Assembly (NCBI RefSeq): GCF_026342355.1
Contig: NZ_JAPEMV010000004.1
Coordinates: 248,001-312,000, forward strand
Direction of reading: 5' to 3'
DNA from: Streptomyces sp. NBC_00249
Lineage (GTDB): Bacteria; Actinomycetota; Actinomycetes; Streptomycetales; Streptomycetaceae
DNA: 64,000 nucleotides
In this document: positions 31,272-39,145 of the stretch, piece after piece
How positions within the stretch are numbered: position 1 is the stretch's first letter
Layout of the letters: the number at the start of each line of letters is the position of its first letter
Program-made: the position numbers and the translations under genes
Notes under the pieces: generated by a model
Database searches by the model: none
The model's input: only the letters and a program-made list of their open reading frames with translations
What the model was told of the DNA's origin: nothing

Positions 31272-32834
31272 ATGGCCACGGAGACGGAGCAGTTCGCGGA
31301 GCTGATGCGCGGATTCAAAGAGCGCTCGGGGCGCAGCTACGGCACGCTCGCGAAGCGTCTGCACTCCAGCAACTCGACGCTGCACCGCTATTGCAGCGGC
31401 GCGGCGGTGCCCACGGATTTCGCCCCGGTGGAGCGGTTCGCCCGCGTCTGCGGTGCCTCGGCCGACGAACTGCTCGCGCTGCACCGGCAGTGGCTGCTGG
31501 CGCTGGTGGAGCGGCGGCGGGGGGTGACGGAGGGGCAGGCCTCGGGGTCGGGGGCGGCGAGCTCCGCGGCGCCGCGGGGCGGTGACGCCGCGCCGGAGGT
31601 GCCGCCTGCATCGGCGGCGGTGGTGGCTGGGGAGGCTTCGGAGGTCCTGCCGAAGGCGGAGACCGACCCCGCACCGGCCCCGGCGTCCGCGGCCGGGTCC
31701 GCCCAGGCGCCCGGACCTGCCGCTGCGGAGGTATCCGCCCCGGCGCCCACCCCCGCTCCCGCGCCGGCACCGGCGGAGGACCCCGCCCCTGCACCGGCAC
31801 CGGCACCGGCACCGGCACCGGCACCGGAGACACCCGCACACGCCCCCGCCGCCCGTATCCAGCCGGGCCCCGCCCGGGCCTCCGTACCGGGGGCACGGCG
31901 GCCTCGGCTGCTGCTCGCCGTTGCGGCCGCCGTGGCCACCGCCGTGGTGGCGGGGACCGCCGCCGCCGTCTCTGCCATGGGAGATACGGGTCGCGGGGAC
32001 ACGCGCCACGGCGCCGCCCAGCCGTCCTCGCGCGAGCGGACGGCGGCGGGCCCGGCCTTGCCGTCCGGCGGGTCGTCGTCACCCACGCCCACAGCCGATC
32101 CCGCACCCGCGTCCAGCCCCGGACCGTCGTCCACTTCGGTAACGTCCGCGTCCACCCCGGCAACGTCCGCGCCCACCTCGCAGGCCACCGCCAAGGAGGG
32201 GGCCTCCCCCACCGCCGCCCCGTTCACGGTCAACGTCCTGCCCGACAACTGGGACAGCCCCTGCGACCAATGGTTCGCCCTGGACAAGGCACCCGGCACG
32301 GTCCCCCCGCCCCCCGCCGGGCAGGCGACCGAAGGGTGGGCCCGGGCCCTGCAGGCCGTCCCGGCGGGGCACCTGCGCATGCAGCTGACCGTCCAGGGCA
32401 CCGAGGGCAAGGCCGCGGTCCTGCACGCGCTGTACGTCCATGTCGTGAGCGGCCGCAAGGCTCCCGGCTGGAACGCTTACACCATGGGCGCCGGCTGCGG
32501 CGGCGCTCTGGTGCCGGCGTCCTTCGCCGTGGACCTGGACGACGCCTCCCCGAGGGCCAGGTCCGTACCCGGCAAGGAGGGCGAACGGCCGACGGCCTCG
32601 ACCGACTTCCCGTACAAGGTCTCCGCCACCGACCCCCAGGTGCTGAACATCGACGCCGCCACACTCGGTCAGGACGTCAGCTGGTACCTGGAGCTGGCCT
32701 GGAGCAGTGGCGACCGCAAGGGCACCACCCGCATCGACGACCACGGCCGCCCGTTCCGCACGGTCGCCCTGAACGCCGGCCACAGCTACTGGTACAACGC
32801 GAACAACAACGCCTGGCTGCCGTACACGGAATGA
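31272..32834 (+). CDS. XRE-type helix-turn-helix protein with transmembrane segment and extracellular domain
   Basis: This 520-aa protein starts at ATG 31272 after GGGGGAGGGTGG. Residues 1-80 form a helix-turn-helix (FAELMRGFKERSGRSYGTLA, LHSSNSTLHRYCSGAAVPTD, VERFARVCGASADELLALHR). A long Ala/Pro-rich linker (about 85-205, with runs of alternating Pro and Ala) leads to one membrane helix (LLLAVAAAVATAVVAGTAAA). Residues about 310-520 form a distinct exported domain (NVLPDNWDSPCDQWFALDKA, WYLELAWSSGDRKGTTRIDD). The layout suggests signal transfer from outside to a DNA-binding domain; this is inferred. Confidence 0.75.
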   Translation: MATETEQFAELMRGFKERSGRSYGTLAKRLHSSNSTLHRYCSGAAVPTDFAPVERFARVCGASADELLALHRQWLLALVERRRGVTEGQASGSGAASSAAPRGGDAAPEVPPASAAVVAGEASEVLPKAETDPAPAPASAAGSAQAPGPAAAEVSAPAPTPAPAPAPAEDPAPAPAPAPAPAPAPETPAHAPAARIQPGPARASVPGARRPRLLLAVAAAVATAVVAGTAAAVSAMGDTGRGDTRHGAAQPSSRERTAAGPALPSGGSSSPTPTADPAPASSPGPSSTSVTSASTPATSAPTSQATAKEGASPTAAPFTVNVLPDNWDSPCDQWFALDKAPGTVPPPPAGQATEGWARALQAVPAGHLRMQLTVQGTEGKAAVLHALYVHVVSGRKAPGWNAYTMGAGCGGALVPASFAVDLDDASPRARSVPGKEGERPTASTDFPYKVSATDPQVLNIDAATLGQDVSWYLELAWSSGDRKGTTRIDDHGRPFRTVALNAGHSYWYNANNNAWLPYTE

Positions 32835-33006
32835 AAGACGCAGTGCACCCGGTCCGAAAAGCGGCCGCAGTCCGGACTCCTTCTTGGCTTGGTGCGCCAC
32901 CGTGAAGGGCGTGCCCCTAGGGAACGTCAACAGCGGTCACATGCGTGACCCGAGGGGCTCCCCCAGAGGACCCAGCAGCGCTTGTTTACACAGGTCAGGT
33001 CCGGTA

Positions 33007-33037
33007 CGAAGGCCCAGGTCAGCGACCTGGGCCTTCG
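33007..33037. terminator. tRNA-type terminator duplicate
   Basis: CGAAGGCCCAGGTC and GACCTGGGCCTTCG form a perfect 14-bp stem with an AGC loop, followed by TCGTTGTCCAGACC. Stem, loop and flank copy the tRNA-Gly terminator and the one after 36521, but no tRNA sequence precedes it. Confidence 0.75.
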
Positions 33038-33194
33038 TCGTTGTCCAGACCTCCCGACCCTCGCCGCGCCCTCCGCATGCTCCAAGTCGCGGCAGTTGAC
33101 GGACGATGTCCGCTCAGGCGGCATCTACCCGCGCGCACGCCGGGCGACCAAAGCACACCATGAGGGACGACGGCGGAGTGCTCGGCGGTCTCGA

Positions 33195-33531
33195 CCGCTC
33201 CGATGCCTGCGTCGGCGAGGACGACGAGTGGGCCTCGGGTGCCGAGCCGGTCCGAGAACCGCCCGGCAGCAACCGCTCCCAGCAGTTTGCCGAACGGAGA
33301 GGCCGATGGCCCGTGGGACACCGAGCCAGGCCACCAGGCCGAGGGCGAGGAGCGGTCCGAAGAGGGCGCCGAGGTTGTCCCTCACGCGCTCGAAGCCATA
33401 GGCCCGTCCGTACGCCTTGGCGGGGCCTTGCCACTCATGCCAGCGCATCGGACATGCCCTCTATCGCGCCCAAGGCTGCGGCCGGCCGTCGGCGGGTCTC
33501 CACGGGGAAGAGGGACAGGGCGCCGGTGATC
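33195..33531 (-). pseudogene. MFS transporter relic, frameshifted and truncated
   Basis: Three pieces in different frames follow in the order of a major-facilitator protein. ITGALSLFPVETRRRPAAAL with GAIEGMSDALA (33531-33434) is followed by AYGRAYGFERVRDNLGALFG and PLLALGLVAWLGVPRAIGLS (about 33448-33298). GKLLGAVAAGRFSDRLGTRG and PLVVLADAGIGA come last (about 33290-33195). Both ends of the normal 400-residue gene are missing, and the central part is shortened. It is non-functional and consistent with decayed mobile or accessory DNA. Confidence 0.7.
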
Positions 33532-33665
33532 TACGCGCTCCTCTTCGGCCAGGCAGAACTGCGGCAGCCCCAGCCCGCCGCCTGATCCCGCCCCACCCCG
33601 TTCCAGGACTTCCGCAATGCCTGACCGCAGGGGCGGGCGCGGCTGTCGGCACACCCCGTACAGGA

Positions 33666-33703
33666 GTGAGGGCCCGACCGGCTCGTCCCGGTCGGGCCCT
33701 CAC
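33666..33703. terminator. Perfect 16-bp hairpin terminator
   Basis: GTGAGGGCCCGACCGG and CCGGTCGGGCCCTCAC enclose a CTCGTC loop. It lies 35 bp beyond the stop of the gene at 33738-34097. Confidence 0.75.
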
Positions 33704-33737
33704 CTCTGTGAGGGCGGGTTCTGGTCGTAGTGGCGGG

Positions 33738-34097
33738 TCAGTGGTCGGAATAGCTGAAGTCACCCACGGTCCAGGCGCTGACATCCTCGATCGAGACGCG
33801 GTACATCCCGCCCGTCTCCGGGATACCCACGGTTCCCTGCAAGATCCGCGCCACATGAAAGTGCAGATGCGTGGGCGGCCCCTCCATACGCGGCATGGCG
33901 GTGAACACGGCGGAGAACTCGCCCAGACGGGCGGAATCCGTCAGCACCTCCGACACCCGCTGCCTCCACACGGCTTCGGGAGCCAGCCGACCGGTGATGA
34001 CAGCACCGCCGGTGACCACGGTCAGGGACATCTGGTTGCTCTGCCCGGACTCCACCAGGGCGGCGACGTTCACGAGCAGCTCGTCAGGCTTCGGCAT
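33738..34097 (-). CDS. Conserved hypothetical protein, possibly GvpU-like
   Basis: This 119-aa soluble protein starts at ATG 34097 (MPKPDELLVNVAALVESGQS). SLTVVTGGAVITGRLAPEAV and GPPTHLHFHVARILQGTVG, followed by GMYRVSIEDVSAWTVGDF, suggest a small beta-rich fold. The N-terminal pattern of a helix followed by a 'TVVTGGAVITG' strand resembles gas-vesicle accessory protein GvpU, but no other gvp gene is in view. It ends at the hairpin 33666-33703. Function is unknown. Confidence 0.65.
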   Translation of the reverse strand: MPKPDELLVNVAALVESGQSNQMSLTVVTGGAVITGRLAPEAVWRQRVSEVLTDSARLGEFSAVFTAMPRMEGPPTHLHFHVARILQGTVGIPETGGMYRVSIEDVSAWTVGDFSYSDH

Positions 34098-34464
34098 AGA
34101 AGCCGACTCTATTCTTCGCCCCACCCCCCTGGCGGCCCGGCGCCTGCGATCCGCGCACGCAGCCCGCCGAGGCGCTGCGACGGCTGGAGGCGGTAGCACC
34201 TGTTGGCTGCCCAGCACGCGGATACGGGGTTGTGTTCGACCCCGATTACCTCCTCATCGAACACGCGAAAATCTATGATGGCCACAGTAGACATTCGTTT
34301 GCGGTGTGGTTATGGTTTCTCTCGTAGCCGAGATCGAGCAAGGCCCGGAGAGACGAACTGCCGGGCATCAGTACACGCAGTGCGCAGGGCGGTGCGGTGG
34401 TGGAGTTCCGAAGCCAGGGTTGTTGCAGGACGGCGACGGGACTGACGACCGGACCGGGCGGCCC
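34098..34464. other. Non-coding stretch, 5' part of the region before the MerR gene
   Basis: There is no convincing gene in 367 bp. Around 34285-34320 the DNA is unusually AT-rich for this genome and could carry a plus-strand promoter. The segment near 34400-34445 (GGAGTTCCGAAGCCAGGG ... GCAGGACGGCGACGGGACTG) recurs imperfectly at 34610-34655 (GGGGTTCTAAGCCAGAGC ... GCAGGATGGGCGACGGGGCT). Confidence 0.4.
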
Positions 34465-34936
34465 GCAGTGATCAGGGGCTGCCACGAGCAGTACCGCAGT
34501 TAACGCAGTGGCAGTTCAGTAAGTGCAGTTCGCAGTACCAGCAGTGCAGTCAGTGAGCGGTACCTCGGTAAAGGCGTCGGCTGCGGGCGCGCGTACCGGG
34601 AAGTTCGGCAGTGGGGTTCTAAGCCAGAGCAGACGCAGGATGGGCGACGGGGCTGGCTGCCGGAGAGTGGCGCTACCGCAGGCCACTGAGCAGTTCGCAT
34701 CAACAGCAGTACGTAGTCCCCCGTTTGGCAAGTGTCGGTCCAGAGGGAAGAACGGAGGAGTTGACCGCCATCAGGATCGCCCGGGTCGAAGGCTGAGCCC
34801 GGGTACCGCAGGACATCGATAGTGAGGTGGTCTCCGGTCAAGCAACCGCGATCCCCGCGCCCCCGGCCGAGTGCAGGTCAGGCCCGCGGAAACAGCAGGC
34901 CGACGCAGTACTAGGGTCGGCAGATGGTGTAGCAGT
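34465..34936 (+). repeat. GCAGT-rich non-coding region
   Basis: The pentamer GCAGT occurs at 34465, 34488, 34496, 34505, 34511, 34525, 34532, 34541 and 34546, and again at 34608, 34690, 34706, 34905 and 34932. That is nine copies in the first 86 bp, with TTCAGT and CAGTCAGT variants between them. All copies are on the plus strand and none is in a plausible reading frame. The stretch ends at a perfect 32-bp hairpin (34943-34974) just before a MerR-like gene. It could be a long untranslated leader, a small RNA or a protein-binding array. Confidence 0.6.
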
Positions 34937-34942
34937 TCCTTC

Positions 34943-34974
34943 GGGGCCCTGGTGCCGTACGGCACCAGGGCCCC
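34943..34974 (+). terminator. Perfect 32-bp palindromic hairpin before the MerR gene
   Basis: GGGGCCCTGGTGCCGT and ACGGCACCAGGGCCCC are fully complementary with no unpaired loop bases in the DNA. It lies 28 bp before ATG 35003, so it may terminate an upstream RNA, act as an attenuator, or be an operator. Confidence 0.65.
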
Positions 34975-35002
34975 TCCACGCGTTCCACAGAGAGAGGTGC
35001 AA

Positions 35003-35344
35003 ATGACAGCACACGACTCGTTCGACGATCGTCTCGACGACGACGACTACCCCGCGTACACCATGGGCCGGGCCGCAGCCATGCTCGGCACCACCCAGAG
35101 CTTCCTCCGCGCCATCGGAGAAGCCCGCCTCATCACCCCGCTCCGCTCAGAGGGCGGACACCGCCGTTACTCCCGTTACCAGCTGCGCATCGCCGCCCGC
35201 GCGCGAGAGCTCGTCGACCAGGGCACCCCCATCGAGGCTGCTTGTCGCATCGTCATCCTCGAAGACCAGCTCGCGGAAGCCCAGCGCATCAACGCCGAAT
35301 ACCGCCGCACCACCGAAACACCCCATCCACCAACCGCAGTGTGA
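35003..35344 (+). CDS. MerR-type helix-turn-helix regulator, small
   Basis: This 113-aa protein starts at ATG 35003 after GAGAGAGG. An acidic N-terminus (SFDDRLDDDDYPAYTM) is followed by a MerR domain (GRAAAMLGTTQSFLRAIGEA, LITPLRSEGGHRRYSRYQL). A helix ends the protein (ARARELVDQGTPIEAACRIV, ILEDQLAEAQRINAEYRR). It has no effector domain. The long GCAGT-rich leader and the hairpin in front suggest unusual control of its own expression. Confidence 0.85.
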   Translation: MTAHDSFDDRLDDDDYPAYTMGRAAAMLGTTQSFLRAIGEARLITPLRSEGGHRRYSRYQLRIAARARELVDQGTPIEAACRIVILEDQLAEAQRINAEYRRTTETPHPPTAV

Positions 35345-35490
35345 CGACTGCGCCTGCGAGCCAAGGATGCCGTGGGCCGGGGCGTTTCATAGCGGGAGCG
35401 ACCGAGGCCGTGTGCCGTACCTCGGCCGCCGGACCCGGCCGAACGGCACACGCAGCCAATCTCAGAGTCGGTGGGCGAGGGAGGCGCGCG

Positions 35491-35967
35491 TCAGGCGTGC
35501 TCGTCCGATGGCTGCTGGGCAGGCTGGACCGACCAGCTTGGCGGCTCGTCGTTGCCCGAGTCCTCGTCGCGCTCCGCGTCGGCGGCTGTCGCATGGATCT
35601 TGCCCGAGGCGTGGTGGACCGGCGCGTATACGGCGTAGAGCTGCAAGGTCTCGTCACCGATGTTGGTGACGTTGTGCCAAGTGCCGGCGGGCACGAAGAT
35701 TGCCCAGCCATCCTCGACCTCCCGGTCGAAGTCGAGCCGATCCTTCGTGCGGCCCATCTGGACGCGGCCCCGGCCTGCGTCGAGTCGGAGGAACTGGTCG
35801 GTCTCCGGGTGCGCCTCCAAGCCGATGTCCCCACCCACCGGGATCGACATGAGGGTCAACTGAAGGTACTTCCCAGACCAGGCGACCGCGCGATAGTTCG
35901 TGTTCTCGAGCGTCGCCTTCTCAAGGTCGAAGCTTTGAGGTTCCGGCCCGATGTCCTTGATGGTCAC
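35491..35967 (-). CDS. Cupin-domain protein
   Basis: This 158-aa protein starts at ATG 35967 (MTIKDIGPEPQSFDLEKATL). It carries a double-stranded beta-helix cupin: motif 1 is IGLEAHPETDQFLRLDAGRG with one His and a Glu, and motif 2 is FVPAGTWHNVTNIGDE with His. It may bind a metal. The substrate is unknown. The tail after residue 130 is acidic and disordered. It stands alone next to an IS630 relic. Confidence 0.8.
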   Translation of the reverse strand: MTIKDIGPEPQSFDLEKATLENTNYRAVAWSGKYLQLTLMSIPVGGDIGLEAHPETDQFLRLDAGRGRVQMGRTKDRLDFDREVEDGWAIFVPAGTWHNVTNIGDETLQLYAVYAPVHHASGKIHATAADAERDEDSGNDEPPSWSVQPAQQPSDEHA

Positions 35968-35984
35968 ACTTCTCTCCCGGTCAA

Positions 35985-36205
35985 CGAAGGCGGTACGCGG
36001 TCCCTAGGCTCGTGCGGCTTGCCGGCCAGGCGCCGACGCGACACCTCCATGATCGAGTGCCCCGTCCGCGGCACTCCAGCACGATCCGCGACCGCTGAGC
36101 CAGAGCCTGGACCGTTGTACGACGACGTGCCCAGCCCTCCAGCACAGCCCGCTGGGCATCGGCTAACGACAATGGCGGAATCTTCGGACCAGGACGACCT
36201 CTACC
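35985..36205 (-). pseudogene. IS630-family transposase remnant (N-terminus)
   Basis: GRGRPGPKIPPLSLADAQRA, then VLEGWARRRTTVQALAQRSR and IVLEC, are the start of an IS630-type transposase. A one-base shift near 36070 moves the reading to GHSIMEVSRRLAG, after which homology stops. The DDE catalytic part is absent and no terminal repeats could be identified. It is a decayed insertion sequence. Confidence 0.7.
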
Positions 36206-36479
36206 GACCTAACGCCGAACCTCAGACTCAGGTCACCGGTAGGGCTTGGTTGGATTCCGCGGCTGTCGACGCGCTCGGGGCGGGCGGACGGTTGCCGCGA
36301 AGAGTTGCGGGGGTGTCGGCCGCCGATCTGGGCCACCATCGTGGGGGGGGCGTGCCCCATCCGTGCCCTTCGGGGCGGTGAACAGCGGTCAGAACCGGTG
36401 CCCGGAGGCAGTCCGGGTGGAGGTCGTCGGGACAGGAAACGCCAGGTCAGGAGCCGTATGGGTCACCGCGCGCCATAGA
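36206..36479. other. Intergenic stretch, 274 bp, no gene seen
   Basis: This stretch lies between the IS630 relic and the second tRNA-Gly 3' repeat. No coherent frame, RNA or hairpin is visible; it probably belongs to a decayed integrated element. Confidence 0.4.
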
Positions 36480-36521
36480 TTCCCATGCTTATGGCGCGGG
36501 TTCGATTCCCGTCATCCGCTC
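36480..36521 (+). repeat. attR-like repeat: tRNA-Gly 3' part (copy B)
   Basis: This copy matches positions 29817-29858 at 40 of 42 bases (TTCCCATGCTTATGGCGCGG onward through GTTCGATTCCCGTCATCCGC). There is no 5' half of a tRNA in front of it. It is followed by a tRNA-type terminator (36527-36558) and TTGTCTAGACCT, as after the intact tRNA. Confidence 0.85.
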
Positions 36522-36526
36522 TTACA

Positions 36527-36558
36527 AGAAGGCCCATGTCAACGACCTGGGCCTCCTT
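36527..36558 (+). terminator. Terminator after tRNA repeat copy B
   Basis: AAGAAGGCCCATGTC and GACCTGGGCCTCCTT pair with two mismatches around AAC. It is homologous to the terminators at 29865 and 49537. Confidence 0.6.
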
Positions 36559-36614
36559 CGTTGTCTAGACCTTTCTCGGCGTCGCGCACCACCTGCGCAC
36601 CATCTGCGTCCGCA

Positions 36615-37190
36615 TCACCTCGTGAAATGTCCGAGGTGATGCGTCAGGAGGTCAGCGAAGCGCGGCAGGCCGGCTTTCGCGAGTCGGGCGACAGCATCAG
36701 CGATCGTGACGGGCGGGTTGCGTTTCTCTCCGGCGAGCCTGATCACCGTCTGCGCCACCTCGTGCGGCAACTCACCGTACAGCCCGCACAGATAGGAATC
36801 CGGGTCGATCACCCGCACTCCCTGCTCGGCCAAGTCACCGGCAGGGAAGTCGGCGAGGTTCCACGTGATCAGGGCGTCCGCCCGTGCGGCCACCGCTGCC
36901 GCCGCATGGTGCCGATCGTCGGGGTCATTGCCCGGCATTTCATCCACAAGGTGCCCATAGGCCGCCGCCGGGATCTCACAGTCGGCGAAGAAGCGTCGAA
37001 CGGCCTGGGTAACCGCGGCAGCCGACTCCGCCGAACGCCTTCCCTCCCGGACGATGACCCGCTCCCACTCCGCGAGCAGTCGTTCGGACCACACAATTTC
37101 GTGGACGGAGTCCTCCGTGAGGGCCAGCATCACGTCCATCACCGAGAACGGAAACAAGACGTTGGTGTCCACAAAGACCCGCGCCGCCAC
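36615..37190 (-). CDS. PIN-domain ribonuclease toxin
   Basis: This 191-aa protein starts at GTG 37190. The PIN fold signature is FVDTNVLFPF (first Asp), a mid Glu region, and DDRHHAAAAVAARADALITW with NLADFP (later acidic residues). The C-terminal extension (residues 140-191) matches the actinobacterial PIN proteins that pair with excisionase-like antitoxins. It follows the antitoxin gene by 42 bp. Toxicity through RNA cleavage is expected from the family. Confidence 0.85.
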   Translation of the reverse strand: MAARVFVDTNVLFPFSVMDVMLALTEDSVHEIVWSERLLAEWERVIVREGRRSAESAAAVTQAVRRFFADCEIPAAAYGHLVDEMPGNDPDDRHHAAAAVAARADALITWNLADFPAGDLAEQGVRVIDPDSYLCGLYGELPHEVAQTVIRLAGEKRNPPVTIADAVARLAKAGLPRFADLLTHHLGHFTR

Positions 37191-37232
37191 GCTCCTCCTC
37201 TTCCTCCTTCACAGCTGCCGGTGACACCCACG

Positions 37233-37682
37233 TCAATACGGCAGGTCGGAGCCCTCCAAAGCGTCAGCGATCTGACGCCGCCCCTCCCTGCGGCGCTCAC
37301 GCTGCTGCTGGAACGCCAGCACGTCCGCAAGGCGGACCACGCGGTGACTGCTGCCGGGAAGGTTCGTCGAGGGGATGTCACCGGCGTCCAGCAAGCGGGC
37401 GACGAACGGCCGAGACAGGCCCAGAAGCTCAGCTGCCTCAGTAGGCGACAACTGCACCTCAGACGCCAGGACCGTCACCGCATGCCCGCGCGCCAGCTCA
37501 CCGGCCGAGGCCAGAAGGACGCGGACCAGCTCCCTCGGCAGTGTCAGTTCACCGCCGTCCGGGGTGCGCACCAAGAGCTCGACCGAGTCCGGCGCCATCC
37601 GAGCAGCAGCAGCGAGCGCGCCCTGGTGCGAGGGGTTCGGTTCAACCTTCCCAGCACGGGCAAGAACGCTGGAACGAGCCAT
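37233..37682 (-). CDS. Excisionase/HTH_17-type antitoxin
   Basis: This 149-aa protein starts at ATG 37682 with GGAGG six bases upstream; TTG 37694 is a weaker alternative. The central helix-turn-helix (VQLSPTEAAELLGLSRPFVA, RLLDAGDIPSTNLPGSSHRV) is of the excisionase/MerR-like type, and the N-terminal part is helical. It should neutralise the PIN toxin encoded downstream and repress the operon. The pair lies just inside the second tRNA repeat, a common place for element-stabilising modules. Confidence 0.82.
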   Translation of the reverse strand: MARSSVLARAGKVEPNPSHQGALAAAARMAPDSVELLVRTPDGGELTLPRELVRVLLASAGELARGHAVTVLASEVQLSPTEAAELLGLSRPFVARLLDAGDIPSTNLPGSSHRVVRLADVLAFQQQRERRREGRRQIADALEGSDLPY

Positions 37683-37939
37683 GACCGCCTCCAATCACTG
37701 ACCCGGCGAGAATGCATCTGAAATAACTGTAACCTGACCCTCCGGCGTGGGCAACCGGTGAGAAGATGCGCCTCAGCCGCGCCCGCCGGAACGATCCGCC
37801 CCCGCCTTCTCGGGTCTACCGGGCCGCCGGTCCGGCGAAGCCCTCGAAGCGGACACGTAAACGGCGGCACGCCAAGCCGGCACCGCACGACCGGACGGTC
37901 CCGGTGGCCGGGGCCGGTGCTGACCGGTGGGCTGGGTGT

Positions 37940-39145
37940 TCACCAGGTGACCGGGAGTGCTACCGGACCTCGGATGAGTACGTCTTTTTGCCATGGCATG
38001 TGGCGGGGGTCGGTGGCCAGGCGCAGGTTGGGCAGGCGCGTGAGGAGGGTGGTCAGCAGGAGTTCGGCTTCCATGCGGGCCAGCAGTGGGGCCAGGCAGT
38101 GGTGGGGGCCGTGGCCGAAGGCCAGGTGGGGCGGCCCCTGGCGGTCGATGTCGATCCGGTGTGGCGCAGGGTAGTGCTGCTCGTCCCAGTTCGCTGCGAC
38201 GTAGGAGACGTAGACGGCTTCGCCCCGGCGGATGAGGACGCCTTCCACTTCGAGGTCCTCGGTGGCGATGCGGGCCTGCCCCACGCCGTGCTTGTGGGGG
38301 ATGTAGCGCAGCAGTTCCTCCACGGCCGCCGGTACGGCATCCGGGTCGGATCGAAGCCTGCTCATGAGGCTGTCATCGGTGAGCACGCAGTAGACCATGT
38401 TGGAGGTGTGGTTGCGTACTGCGTGCCAGCCGTTGAGCGCCATCAGCGTGACCAGAGCGAGGAGTTCTTCCTCCTCGATCCTGCCGCTGTCGACAGCGGC
38501 CTGGAGTCCGCTGATGAGGTCGTCCTGCGGCTGAAGCCGCCGTTGGCGTGCCAGTTCGAGGAAGAAGGCGCGGGCGTCTTCTTTGGCCTGCCGCGCGCGT
38601 TCGACTTCAGCTTCGTCCCTCGCCCGGGTCAGGACGGCGTCCGCCCATGTGCGCAGGCGCGGCCGCTCGGCTGCCGGCACCCCCAGCAGAGCTCCGATGA
38701 CATGCAGGGGGAAGGGGGAGGTCACGTGCTGGACGAGGTCGGCTGGTGGTCCGGCCGCGACCATGGAGTCGATGTGGTTGTCGAGTACGCCTTGGACGTG
38801 GGGACGCAGTGCTGCCATCCCGGAGCGGTTGAACGCCGAGGAGACCACGGAGCGGACTCGGGTGTGCTCCGGCGGGTCGACGAAGCTCACCGCGCGGTCC
38901 AGCGGGATGAGGTACCTGTTCATGCTGGGGATCGGCCGGCCGACGATGTCGCGGCTGAAGCGGGGATCAGAGGTGACGAAGCGGACGGCGTCATAACCTG
39001 TCGCCAGCCAGCACTCGCCGGGAGCTCCGTGCGCCAGCCGGACCCGAATGACGGGTTCGGCCTGCAATGCCGCCCGGAGAAAGGGGTCGAAGTCGAGCGC
39101 AGCCAGGTCCGACACCTCGTACAAGGGCGCGGTTGCATCGTGCAT
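37940..39145 (-). CDS. Cytochrome P450, CYP158-like
   Basis: This 401-aa P450 has the heme-binding loop FGHGPHHC (Cys near residue 349) and K-helix EELLR. The C-terminal part (GVGQARIATEDLEVEGVLIR, VLIRGPVALPVTW) closely resembles CYP158A enzymes that couple flaviolin to pigment dimers. The I-helix is unusual: ALNGWHAVRNHTSN replaces the normal AG..T motif, and even differs from the GGEAVTNN of CYP158A2 (recalled). ATG 39145 shares its A with the cupin stop (TGATG). It probably once acted in a 1,3,6,8-tetrahydroxynaphthalene-derived pigment path. Confidence 0.88.
   Translation of the reverse strand: MHDATAPLYEVSDLAALDFDPFLRAALQAEPVIRVRLAHGAPGECWLATGYDAVRFVTSDPRFSRDIVGRPIPSMNRYLIPLDRAVSFVDPPEHTRVRSVVSSAFNRSGMAALRPHVQGVLDNHIDSMVAAGPPADLVQHVTSPFPLHVIGALLGVPAAERPRLRTWADAVLTRARDEAEVERARQAKEDARAFFLELARQRRLQPQDDLISGLQAAVDSGRIEEEELLALVTLMALNGWHAVRNHTSNMVYCVLTDDSLMSRLRSDPDAVPAAVEELLRYIPHKHGVGQARIATEDLEVEGVLIRRGEAVYVSYVAANWDEQHYPAPHRIDIDRQGPPHLAFGHGPHHCLAPLLARMEAELLLTTLLTRLPNLRLATDPRHMPWQKDVLIRGPVALPVTW

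Noticed and set aside
33738..34097. Gas-vesicle gene assignment (gvpU) as a firm call
   Set aside because: The resemblance is short and no other gvp gene is present, so it is left as hypothetical.
36480..36521. Second tRNA-Gly gene
   Set aside because: Only the 3' half is present; no acceptor 5' strand or D arm lies upstream.
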